NCBI GenBank assembly: GCA_033675265.1
Contig: JAUJYZ010000789.1
Location: 1 to 64,000 of the forward strand
Direction of reading: 5' to 3'
Origin: Actinostola sp. cb2023
Lineage: Eukaryota; Cnidaria; Anthozoa; Actiniaria; Actinostolidae
Length of the DNA: 64,000 bases
The notes under the pieces were generated by a model. The model was not told the origin of the DNA, did not search any database, and saw nothing but the letters and a program-made list of their open reading frames with translations. The translations under genes and the position numbers were made by a program. Below are positions 1-13,200 of the stretch, one piece after another; within the stretch, counting starts at the first letter, position 1; each line of letters starts with the position of its first letter.

Positions 1-310
1 TGTCTTTTTATGAAAAGATAACAGAGAAAGTGCCATCAGCCATATGCTTTGTAGTGCTTCGTAGCGTTATAGTTCTGACAATTCTAGCATTTGCAGTTAG
101 TATGCCTCATTTTGCGTTGATATCTGCTTTGTAGGGAGTTTTTTATACTCTATTGCTTTAGTTTTCCCAGGATTGTTTCACCTACGCTTAAAGTACAAGC
201 GATTAACTAGACTTCAAATATTAGTGGATGGGAGTTTGGTAATCCTGGGCACCATTGGCATGGTTTTCGGCCTAGTATCAACAATCACGTCTTTAATTTC
301 CATCACGTGA
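1..310 (+). pseudogene. 3' end of an SLC32-like transporter copy, left palindrome arm
   Basis: This is the C-terminal part of the same transporter found on the minus strand at 30815-32145, here on the plus strand and cut by the window edge. Reading starts at base 3 (SFYEKITEKVPSA) and covers about the last two to three membrane segments. Near 127-131 a run of T is one base shorter than in the right-arm copy, which gives an early stop; after that the frame resumes and ends at TGA 308-310. Apart from this homopolymer difference it is almost identical to the right-arm copy. The break may be a sequencing error, so whether the copy is really broken is uncertain. The gene points into the satellite. 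Confidence 0.75.
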
Positions 311-1209
311 ACCTCAGTTTCGAAGCTACAATTGTTGTTGGATCGATTTGAAAATTTGTAGTGAATATGTTAAGATATATAGCCATCGTTCAACTCCCAA
401 ACGTTGTCCAGTCTAAGCTTTTTCATTTTTTCTTTCGTTATTCACATTATTCATAATTGTTATTGTAGTTTTTGGGGTATTAGTTTCATATAAGTGGAAA
501 GTTACCGCACCGTCACCGCACCGCGCCTTGCCGTATTGAAAGAGTTTTGATTGGATGAACAGTATCTGCACTCTTTTTGATTGGTCAGAAAAGGAAGCCA
601 TTGAGTGTCACGGTTTCCCACTCATACGAGTGACGAATCTTTAAAATAAAACTATGAGTAATAATGGTGCACCATGATTGGCTTAGAGCACAAAGCAGGC
701 ACTTTCCAGTCGTTTTCGTAACATTCCTTTTTTCCGTAACATTTCGTAGCATTCTTAGAAATTTTTTTTTACTTCAATTGGGCACTGAAAAGGAAAACTG
801 ATTATTCCATTCAAATGCCCTTGTTTGGTGCTTCATGCTAATCATGGTGATCATTACTCTTAGTTACTGTTTACATTGGACAAACGTTTCTGAACACAGG
901 GTGTAACATGAAACATTAAAACTGAAAACTAAAAATTAAGAGTATACTAGAAGCAATTCTTATCCTTAGGCGATCTTTATTTTATATAATTATTATACAT
1001 AAAACATTGGATGTTATTTCATACCAATTTTCGTTAAATTGCTGCATAGTAATTACAGTAGTAATAGTAATTCGAATTCGCAAAAATGAATTTGAAAAAA
1101 AGAAAAAGAAAATATAATAAGGGACGATTCTCCCCGGACATTCTAAGAAGCTGTGACATCGAATCGACTTACGTAGAGGATGAAGATTTCAGGAAATCAG
1201 TAGAGAGGG
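311..1209. other. Single-copy flank between transporter and satellite, left arm
   Basis: About 0.9 kb that reappears in reverse complement at 29931-30814. Most differences are one-base changes in homopolymer runs (near 425, 500, 770 and 1100). A 64-codon open frame starts at ATG 1086 with a lysine/arginine-rich start and runs into the first satellite units. The right-arm copy lacks one A in the same run and loses this frame, so it is not a convincing gene. No other gene is visible. Confidence 0.7.
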
Positions 1210-4200
1210 GGGAAAGAGAGGGACACTCTAACGATAGGCCTTGGGATATCTTAAATTTATATGTTACCAAGAGAATATAAGGGGACAGAGAGGGACACTC
1301 TAACGATAGGCCTTGGGATATCTTAATTTATATATTACCAAGAGAATATAAGGGGACAGAGAGGGACACTCTAACGATAGGCCTTGGGATATCTTAATTG
1401 ATATATTACCAAGAGAATATAAGGGGACAGAGAGGGACACTCTAACGATAGGCCTTGGGATATCTTAATTTATATATTACCAAGAGAATATAAGGGGACA
1501 GAGAGGGACACTCTAACGATAGGCCTTGGGATATCTTAATTTATATATTACCAAGAGAATATAAGGGGACAGAGAGGGACACTCTAACGATAGGCCTTGG
1601 GATATCTTAATTTATATATTACCAAGAGGAATATAAGGGGACAGAGAGGGAACACTCTAACGATAGGCCTTGGGATATCTTAATTGATATATTACCAAGA
1701 GAATATAAGGGAACAGAGAGGGACACTCTAAACGATAGGCCTTGGGATATCAGGGAACAATTGATATCTTACTAGAGAATATAAGGGAACAGAGAGGGAC
1801 ACTCTAACTATAGGCCTTGGGATATCTTAATTAAGGGATATATTACCTAAAGAATATAAGGGAACAGAGAGGGACACTCTAACTATAGGCCTTGGGATAC
1901 TCTAACTTAATATGATATATTACCAACTAGAGAATATAAGGGGACAGAGAGGGACACTCTAGACTATAGGCCTTGGGACTCTAACTATCTATAATTGATA
2001 AGGGAACAGAGATTACTCTAACAAGAGAATATAAGGGGACAGAGAGGGACACTCTAACTATAGAATATTGGGAGAGAGGGATATATAACAAGAGAATATA
2101 AAGGGAACAGAGAGGGACACTCTAACTAGAGAATATAAGGGAACAGAGAGGACACTCTAACTAGAGAATATAAGGGGACAGAGAGGGACACTCTAACTAA
2201 TATAAGGGGATAGAGGGACACTCTAACTAGAGAATATAAAGGAACAGAGAGGGACACTCTAACTATAGAATATAAGGGGACAGAGAGGGACACTCTAACT
2301 AGAGAATATATTACAAGAGAGGGAATATAAGGGAACAGAGAGGGACACTCTAACTAGAGAATATAAGGGGACAGAGAGGGACACTCTAACTATAAGGGGA
2401 ACAGAGAGGGACACTCTATCTATAATATAAGGGGACAGAGAGGGGACACTCTAACTAGAGAATATAAGGGACAAACAGAGAGGGACACTCTAACTAGAGA
2501 ATATAAGGGGAACAGAGAGGGACACTCTAACTAGAGAATATAAGGGAACAGAGAGGGACACTCTAACTAGAGAATATAAGGGGACATAGAGGGACACACT
2601 AACTAACTATAAGAACATAAGGGACACAGAGAGGGACACTCTAACTAGAGAATATAAGGGAACAGAGAGGGACACTCTAACTAGAGAATATAAGGGAACA
2701 GAGAGGGGGACACTCTTAACTTTATATATCTAACTAGAGAATATAAGGGAACAGAGAGGGACACTCTAACTAGAGAATATAAGGGCATAGAGGGACACTC
2801 TAACTAGAGAATATAAGGGAACAGAGAGGGACACTCTAACTAGAGAATATAAGGGGACATAGAGGGACACTCTAACTAGAGAATATAAGGGGACAGAGAG
2901 GGACACTCTAACTAGAGAATATAAGGGAACAGAGAGGGACACTCTAACTATAGAATATAAAGGGAACAGAGAGGGACACTCTAACTAGAGAATATAAGGG
3001 GACTTAGAGGGACACTCTAACTAGAGAATATAAGGGAACAGAGAGGGACACTCTAACTAGAGAATAGAGGGACACTCTAACTAGAGAATATAAGGGACAG
3101 AGAGGGACACTCTAACTAGAGAATATAAGGGAACAGAGAGGGACACTCTAACTAGAGAATATAAGGGAACAGAGAGGGACACTCTAACTAGAGAATATAA
3201 GGGAACAGAGAGGGACACTCTAACTAGAGAAATATAAGGGGACAGAGAGGGACACTCTAACTAGAGAGAATATAAGGGAACAGAGAGGGACACTCTAACT
3301 AGAGAATATAAGGGGGACAGAGAGGGACACTCTAACTAGAGAATATAAGGGAACAGAGAGGGACACTCTAACTAGAGAATATAAGGGAACAGAGAGGGAC
3401 ACTCTAACTAGGGACACACTCTAACTAGAGAATATAAGGGGACAGAGAGGGACACTCTAACTAGAGAATATAAGGGGACAGAGAGGGACACTCTAACTAG
3501 AGAATATAAGGGGACAGAGAGGGACACTCTAACTAGAGAGGGACACTCTAACTAGAGAATATAAGGGACAGAGAGGGACACACTCTAACTCTAGAGAATA
3601 TAAGGGGAACAGAGACTCTAACACTCTAACTAGAGAATATAAGGGGACAGAGAGGGACACTCTAACTAGAGAATATAAGGGAACAGAGAGGGACACTCTA
3701 ACTAGAGAATATAAGGGAACAGAGAGGGACACTCTAACTAGAGAAAATAAGGGAACAGAGAGGGACACTCTAACTATAGAATATAAGGGGACAGAGAGGG
3801 ACACTCTAACTAGATATATGTTATCAAAGAGAATATAAGGAGACAGAGAGGAACTCTAACTAGGCCAAATATAAGGGAACAGAGAGGGACACTCTAAATA
3901 TCAGAAAAGGGAACAGAGAGGGACACTCTAACTATAGAATATAAGGGAACAGAGAGGGACACTCTAACTAGAGAATATAAGGGGACTTAGAGGGACACTC
4001 TAACTAGAGAATATAAGGGACATAGAGGGACACTCTAACTAGAGAATATAAGGGAACAGAGAGGGACACTCTAACTATAGAATATAAGGGGACAGAGAGG
4101 GACACTCTAACTAGAGAATATAAAGGGAACAGAGAGGGACACTCTAACTAGAGAATATAAGGAAACAGAGAGGGACACTCTAACTAGAGAATATAAGGGG

Positions 4201-7200
4201 ACATAGAGGGACACTCTAACTAGAGAAAATAAGGGAACAGAGAGGGACACTCTAACTAGAGAATATAAGGGGACAGAGAGGGACACTCTAACTATAAGGG
4301 GACTAGAGGGACACTCTAACTAGAGAATAAAGGGAACAGAGAGGGACACTCTAACTATAGAATATAAGGGAACAGAGAGGGACACTCTAACTAGAGAATA
4401 TAAGGGGACAGAGAGGGACACTCTAACTAGAGAATATAAGGGAACAGAGAGGGACACTCTAACTAGAGAATATAAGGGGACATAGAGGGACACTCTAACT
4501 AGAGAAAATAAGGGAACAGAGAGGGACACTCTAACTAGAGAATATAAGGGGACAGAGAGGGACACTCTAACTAGAGAATATAAAGGGAACAGAGAGGGAC
4601 ACTCTAACTATAGAATATAAGGGAACAGAGAGGGACACTCTAACTAGAGAAATATAAAGGGACTTAGAGGGACACTCTAACTAGAGAATATAAGGGGACA
4701 TAGAGGGACACTCTAACTAGAGAATATAAGGGGACATAGAGGGACACTCTAACTAGAGAAAATAAGGGAATAGAGAGGGGCACTCTAACTATAGAATATA
4801 AGGGAACAGAGAGGTACACTCTAACTAGAGAATATAAGGGACAGAGAGGGACACTCTAACTAGAGAATATAAGGGAACAGAGAGGGACACTCTAACTATA
4901 GAATATAAGGGAACAGAGAGGGACACTCTAACTATAGAATATAAGGGAACAGAGAGGGACACTCTAACTAGAGAATATAAGGGGACAGAGAGGGACACTC
5001 TAACTAGAGAATATAAGGGAACAGAGGGAGGGACTCTAACTAGAGAATATAAGGGACAGAGAGGGACACTCTAACTAGAGAATATAAGGGACAGAGAGGG
5101 ACACTCTAACTAGAGAATATAAGGGGACAGAGAGGGACACTCTAACTAGAGAATATAAGGGAACAGAGAGGGACACTCTAACTAGAGAATATAAGGGAAC
5201 AGAGAGGGACACTCTAACTACTAGAATATAAGGGGACAGAGAGGGACACTCTAACTAGAGAATATAAGGGAACAGAGAGGGACACTCTAACTAGAGAATA
5301 TAAGGGAACAGAGAGGGACACTCTAACTAGAGAATATAAGGGAACAGAGAGGGACACTCTAACTAGAGAATATAAGGGGACATAGAGGGACACTCTAACT
5401 AGAGAGAATATAAGGGAACAGAGAGGGACACTCTAACTAGAGAATATAAGGGACAGAGAGGGACACTCTAACTAGAGGGACCAGGGACACTCTAACTAGA
5501 GAATATAAGGGAACAGAGAGGGACACTCTAACTATAGAATATAAGGGAACAGAGAGGGACACTCTAACTAGAGAATATAAGGGAACAGAGAGGGACACTC
5601 TAGAGAATATAAGGAAACAGAGAGGGACACTCTAACTAGAGAATATAAGGGAGACAGAGAGGGACACTCTAACTAGAGAATATAAGGGGACAGAGAGGGG
5701 GACACTTTAACTATAGGGGCCTTGGGATACTTCTTAATATTAGAGGGACACTCTACCTAACTAGAGAATATAAGGGAACAGAGAGGGACACTCTAACTAG
5801 AGAATATAAGGAAACAGAGAGGGACACTCTAACTAGAGAATATAAGGGGACAGAGAGGGACACTCTAACTAGAGAATATAAGGGGACAGAGAGGGACACT
5901 CTAACTAAGGCCTTGGGATATCTTAGATTTATATCTACCTAGAGAATATAAGGGGACAGAGAGGGACACTCTAACTAGAGAATATAAGGGGACAGAGAGG
6001 GACACTTTAGAACTATAGGCCAGAGGGATATCTAACTATAGAATATAAGGGGACAGAGAGGGACACTTAACTAGAGAATATAAGGGGACATTACCTAAGA
6101 GAATATAAGGGGACAGAGAGGGACACTCTAACGATAAGGGAACTTGGGATATCTAGAGAATATAGGGTACAGAGAGAGAACTCTAATATATAAGGAGACA
6201 GAGAGGGACACTCTACTAGAGAATATAGAGGGACTCTAACTATAGGCCTTGGGATATCTTAATTTATATGTTACCAAGAGAATATAATAAGAGGGACACT
6301 CTAACAGAGAGGGGAGAGGGACACTAACTAGAGAATATAAGGGAACAGAGAGGGACACTCTAACTATAGGCCTTGGGATATCTTAATTGATATATTACCA
6401 AGAGAATATAAGGGGACAGAGAGGGACACTCTAACTATAGGCCTTGGGATATCTTAATTGATATATTACCAAGAGAATATAAGGGAACAGAGAGGGACAC
6501 TCTAACTAGAGAATATAAGGGAAACAGAGAGGGACACTCTAACTAGAGAATATAAGGGAACAGAGAGGGACACTCTAACTAGAGAATATAAGGGGACTTA
6601 GAGGGACACTCTAACTAGAGAATATAAGGGGACATAGAGGGACACTCTAACTAGAGAATATAAGGGGACATAGAGGGACACTCTAACTAGAGAAAATAAG
6701 GGAATAGAGAGGGGCACTCTAACTATAGAATATAAGGGAACAGAGAGGTACACTCTAACTAGAGAATATATAGAGGGACACTCTAACTAGAGAGAGAGGG
6801 ACACTCTAACTAGAGAATATAAGGGAACAGAGAGGGACACTCTAACTATAGAATATAAGGGAACAGAGAGGGACACTCTAACTAGAGAATATAAAGGGAA
6901 CAGAGAGGGACACTCTAACTAGAGAATATAAGGGAACAGAGAGAGGGACACTCTAACTAGAGAATATAAGGGAACAGAGAGGGACACTCTAACTAGAGAA
7001 AATAAGGGAACAGAGAGGGACACTCTAACTAGAGAATATAAGGGGACAGAGAGGGACACTCTAACTAGAGAATATAAAGGGAACAGAGAGGGACACTCTA
7101 ACTATAGAATATAAGGGAACAGAGAGGGACACTCTAACTAGAGAATATAAGGGGACAGAGAGGGACACTCTAACTAGAGAATATAAGGGACATACATAGA

Positions 7201-10200
7201 GGGACACTCTAACTAGAGAATATAAGGGGACATAGAGGGACACTCTAACTAGAGAAAATAAGGGAATAGAGAGGGGCACTCTAACTATAGAATATAAGGG
7301 AACAGAGAGGTACACTCTAACTAGAGAATATAAGGGACAGAGAGGGACACTCTAACTAGAGAATATAAGGGAACAGAGAGGGACACTCTAACTATAGAAT
7401 ATATAAGGGAACAGAGAGGGACACTCTAACTATAGAATATAAGGGAACAGAGAGGGACACTCTAACTAGAGAATATAAGGGAACAGAGAGGGACACTCTA
7501 ACTAGAGAATATAAGGGGACAGAGAGGGACACTCTAACTAGAGAATATAAGGGAACAGAGAGGGACACTCTAACTAGAGAATATAAGGGGACATAGAGGG
7601 ACACTCTAACTAGAGAATATAAGGGGACATAGAGGGACACTCTAACTAGAGAATATAAGGGAACAGAGAGGGACACTCTAACTAGAGAATATAAGGGAAC
7701 AGAGAGGGACACTCTAACTAGAGAATATAAGGGACAGAGAGGGACACTCTAACTAGAGAATATAAGGGGGAACAGAGAGGGACACTCTAACTAGAGAATA
7801 TAAGGGAACAGAGAGGGACACTCTAACTAGAGAATATAAGGGGACAGAGAGGGACACTCTAACTAGAGAATATAAGGGACAGAGAGGGACACTCTAACTA
7901 GAGAATATAAGGGAACATAGAGGGACACTCTAACTAGAGAATATAAGGGACAGAGAGGGACACTCTAACAGAGAGGCTAACAATATAAGGGAACAGAGAG
8001 GGACACTCTAACTAGAGAATATAAGGGAACAGAGAGGGACACTCTAACTAGAGAATATAAGGGGACAGAGAGGGGACACTCAGAGAGGGACACTCTAATA
8101 GAATATAAGGGGAACAGAGAGGGACACTCTAACTAGAGAATATAAGGGAACAGAGAGGGACACTCTAACTAGAGAATATAAGGGGACAGAGAGGGACACT
8201 CTAACTAGAGAATATAAGGGGACAGAGAGGGACACTTAACTAGAACTATAGGGGACCTTGACACTCTAACTAGAGTAATATAACAGAGTAGGGATATCTT
8301 AGAGGGAATTTATATAAGGGAACAGAGAGGGACACTCTAACTAGAGAATATAAGGGAACAGAGAGGGACACTCTAACTAGAGAATATAAGGAAACAGAGA
8401 GGGACACTCTAACTAGAGAATATAAGGGGACAGAGAGGGACACTCTAACTATAGGGACACCTAACTATAGGCCTTGGGATATCTTAGATTTATCTTAAGA
8501 GAATATAATGACAGAGAGGGACACTCTAACTAGAGAATATAAGGGGACAGAGAGGGACACTCTAACTAGAGAATATAAGGGAACAGAGAGGGACACTTTA
8601 ACTATAGGCATAGAGGGATATCTTAATTGATATATTACCAAGAGAATATAAGGGGACAGAGAGGGACACTCTAACGATAGGCCTTGGGATATCTTAATTT
8701 ATATGTTACCAAGAGAATATAAGGGGACAGAGAGGGACACTCTAACTAGAGAATATAAGGGGCCTTGGGACACTCTAACTAATAAGGGAACAGAGAGGGA
8801 CACTCTAACTAGAGAAAATTACCAAGAGACACTCTAACTAGAGAATATAAGGGACAGAGAGGGACACTCTAACTAGAGAATATAAGGGAACAGAGAGGGA
8901 CACTCTAACAATAGGCCTAGAGATATAGGGAACAGGGGGACACTCTAACTAGAGAATTATAAGGGAATAGGGACACTCTAACTAGAGAATATAAGGGGAC
9001 TAGAGGGGACACTCTAACATAAGGGGACATAGAGGGACACTCTAACTATAGAATATAAGGGATACAGAGAGGGACACTCTAACCAAGAGAATATAAGGGA
9101 ACAGAGAGGGACACTCTAACTAGAGAATATAAGGGAACAGAGAGGGACACTCTAACTAGAGAATATAGAGGGGACTTAGAGGGACACTCTAACTAGAGAA
9201 TATAAGGGGACATAGAGGGACACTCTAACTAGAGAATATAAGGGGACATAAGAGGGAGGGACACTCTAATTAGAGAAAATAAGGGGAATAGAGAGGGGCA
9301 CTCTAACTAGAGAATATAAGGGAACAGAGAGGGACACTCTAACTAGAGAATATAAGGGGACAGAGAGGGACACTCTAACTAGAGAATATAAGGGAACAGA
9401 GAGGGACACTCTAACTATAGAATATAAGGGAACAGAGAGGGACACTCTAACTATAGAATATAAAGGGAACAGAGAGGGGACACTCTAACTAGAGAATATA
9501 AGGGAACAGAGAGGGACACTCTAACTAGAGAATATAAGGGAACAGAGAGGGACACTCTAACTAGAGAATATAAGGGGACAGAGAGGGACACTCTAACTAG
9601 AGAATATAAGGGAACAGAGAGGGACACTCTAACTAGAGAAAATAAGGGGACATAGAGGGACACTCTAACTAGAGAAAATAAGGGACAGAGAGGGACACTC
9701 TAACTATAGAATATAAGGGGACAGAGAGGGACACTCTAACTAGATAATATAAAGGGACACTCTAACAGAGAGGGGACACTCTAACTATAGAATATAAGGG
9801 AACAGAGAGGGACACTCTAACTAGAGAATATAAGGGGACTTAGAGGGACACTCTAACTAGAGAATATAAGGGGACATAGAGGGACACTCTAACTAGAGAA
9901 TATAAGGGAACAGAGAGGGACACTCTAACTATAGAATATAAGGCGACAGAGAGGGACACTATAACTAGAGAATATAAAGGGAACAGAGAGGGACACTCTA
10001 ACTAGAGAATATAAGGGAACAGAGAGGGACACTCTAACTAGAGAATATAAGGGGACATAGAGGGACACTCTAACTAGAGAAAATAAGGGAACAGAGAGGG
10101 ACACTCTAACTATAGAATATAAGGGGACAGAGAGGGACACTCTAACTAGAGAATATAAAGGGAACAGAGAGGGACACTCTAACTATAGAATATAAGGGAA

Positions 10201-13200
10201 CAGAGAGAGGGACACTCTAACTAGAGAATATAAGGGGACTGAGAGGGACACTCTAACTAGAGAATATAAGGGGAGATAGAGGGACACTCTAACTAGAGAA
10301 TATAAGGGGACATAGAGGGACACTCTAACTAGAGAAAATAAGGGGATATAGAGGGACACTCTAACTAGAGAAAATAAGGGACAGAGAGGGACACTCTAAC
10401 TATAGAATATAAGGGACAGAGAGGGACACTCTAACTAGAGAATATACAAAGGGACACTCTAACAGAGAGGGACACTCTAACTATAGAATATAAGGGAACA
10501 GAGAGGGACACTCTAACTAGAGAATATAAGGGGACTTAGAGGGACACTCTAACTAGAGAATATAAGGGGACATAGAGGGACACTCTAACTAGAGAATATA
10601 AGGGAACAGAGAGGGACACTCTAACTATAGAATATAAGGCGACAGAGAGGGACACTATAACTAGAGAATATAAAGGGAACAGAGAGGGACACTCTAACTA
10701 GAGAATATAAGGGAACAGAGAGGGACACTCTAACTAGAGAATATAAGGGGACTAGAGAATATAAAGGGAACAGAGAGGGACACTCTAACTAGAGAAAATA
10801 AGGGAACAGAGAGGGACACTCTAACTAGAGAATATAAGGGGACAGAGAGGGACACTCTAACTAGAGAATATAAAGGGAACAGAGAGGGACACTCTAACTA
10901 TAGAATATAAGGGAACAGAGAGGGACACTCTAACTAGAGAATATAAGGGGACTGAGAGGGACACTCTAACTAGAGAATATAAGGGGACATAGAGGGACAC
11001 TCTAACTAGAGAATATAAGGGGACATAGAGGGACACTCTAACTAGAGAAAATAAGGGAATAGAGAGGGGCACTCTAACTATAGAATATAAGGGAACAGAG
11101 AGGTACACTCTAACTAGAGAATATAAGGGGACAGAGAGGGACACTCTAACTAGAGAATATAAGGGAACAGAGAGGGACACTCTAACTATAGAATATAAGG
11201 GAACAGAGAGGGACACTCTAACTATAGAATATAAAGGGAACAGAGAGGGACACTCTAACTAGAGAATATAAGGGAACAGAGAGGGACACTCTAACTAGAG
11301 AATATAAGGGAACAGAGATAGGCCTTGGGGACACTCTAACTAGAGAATATAAGGGAACAGAGAGGGACACTCTAACTAGAGAAAATAAGGGGACAGAGAG
11401 GGACACTCTAACTAGAGAAAATAAGGGACAGAGAGGGACACTCTAACTATAGAATATAAGGGGACAGAGAGGGACACTCTAACTAGAATATAATATAGAG
11501 GGAACAGAGAAGGGGACACTCTAACTATAGAATATAAGGGAACAGAGAGGGACACTCTAACTAGAGAATATAAGGGGACTTAGAGGGACACTCTAACTAG
11601 AGAATATAAGGGGACATAGAGGGACACTCTAACTAGAGAATATAAGGGAACAGAGAGGGACACTCTAACTATAGAATATAAGGCGACAGAGAGGGACACT
11701 ATAACTAGAGAATATAAAGGGAACAGAGAGGGACACTCTAACTAGAGAATGTAAGGGAACAGAGAGGGACACTCTAACTAGAGAATATAAGGGGACATAG
11801 AGGGACACTCTAACTAGAGAAAATAAGGGAACAGAGAGGGACACTCTAACTATAGAATATAAGGGGACAGAGAGGGACACTCTAACTAGAGAATATAAAG
11901 GGAACAGAGAGGGACACTCTAACTATAGAATATAAGGGAACAGAGAGGGACACTCTAACTAGAGAATATCAGGGGACTGAGAGGGACACTCTAACTAGAG
12001 AATATAAGGGGACATAGAGGGACACTCTAACTAGAGAATATAAGGGGACATAGAGGGACACTCTAACTAGAGAAAATAAGGGAATAGAGAGGGGCACTCT
12101 AACTATAGAATATAAGGGAACAGAGAGGTACACTCTAACTAGAGAATATAAGGGACAGAGAGGGACACTCTAACTAGAGAATATAAGGGAACAGAGAGGG
12201 ACACTCTAACTATAGAATATAAGGGAACAGAGAGGGACACTCTAACTATAGAATATAAGGGAACAGAGAGGGACACTCTAACTAGAGAATATAAGGGGAC
12301 ATAGAGGGACACTCTAACTAGAGAATATAAGGGAACAGAGAGGGACACTCTAACTAGAGAATATAAGGGGACATAGAGGGACACTCTAACTAGAGAATAT
12401 AAGGGGACATAGAGGGACACTCTAACTAGAGAATATAAGGGAACAGAGAGGGACACTATAACTAGAGAATATAAAGGGAACAGAGAGGGACACTCTAACT
12501 AGAGAATATAAGGGGACACAGAGAGGGACACTCTAACTAGAGAATATAAGGGAACAGAGAGGGACAGGGACACTCTAACTAGAGAATATAAGGGAACAGA
12601 GAGGGACACTCTAACTAGAGAATATAAGGGGACAGAGAGGGACACTCTAACTAGAGAATATAAGGGACAGAGAGGGACACTCTAACTAGAGAATATAAGG
12701 GAACAGAGAGGGACACTCTAACTAGAGAATATAAGGGAACAGAGAGGGACACTCTAACTAGAGAATATAAGGGGACAGAGAGGGACACTCTAACTAGAGA
12801 ATATAAGAGGACAGAGAGGGACACTCTAACTAGAGAATATAAGGGAACAGAGAGAGGGACACTCTAACTAGAGAATATAAGGGGACAGAGAGGGACACTC
12901 TAACTAGAGAATATAAGGGAACAGAGAGGGACACTCTAACTAGAGAATATAAGGGAACAGAGAGGGACACTCTAACTAGAATATAAGGGTACAGAGAGGG
13001 ACACTCTAACTAGAGAATATAAGGAGACAGAGAGGGACACTCTAACTAGAGAATATAAGGGGACAGAGAGGGACACTCTTAACTATAGGCCTTGGGATAT
13101 CTTAAATTTATATGTTAGGGAACAAGAGGGACACTCTAACTAGAGAATATAAGGGAACAGAGAGGGTCACTCTAACTAGAGAATATAAGGAGACAGAGAG

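Noticed and set aside
1086..1280. 64-codon basic protein at the satellite edge
   Set aside because: The right-arm copy of the same sequence has one A less and loses the frame, and the end of the frame is satellite.
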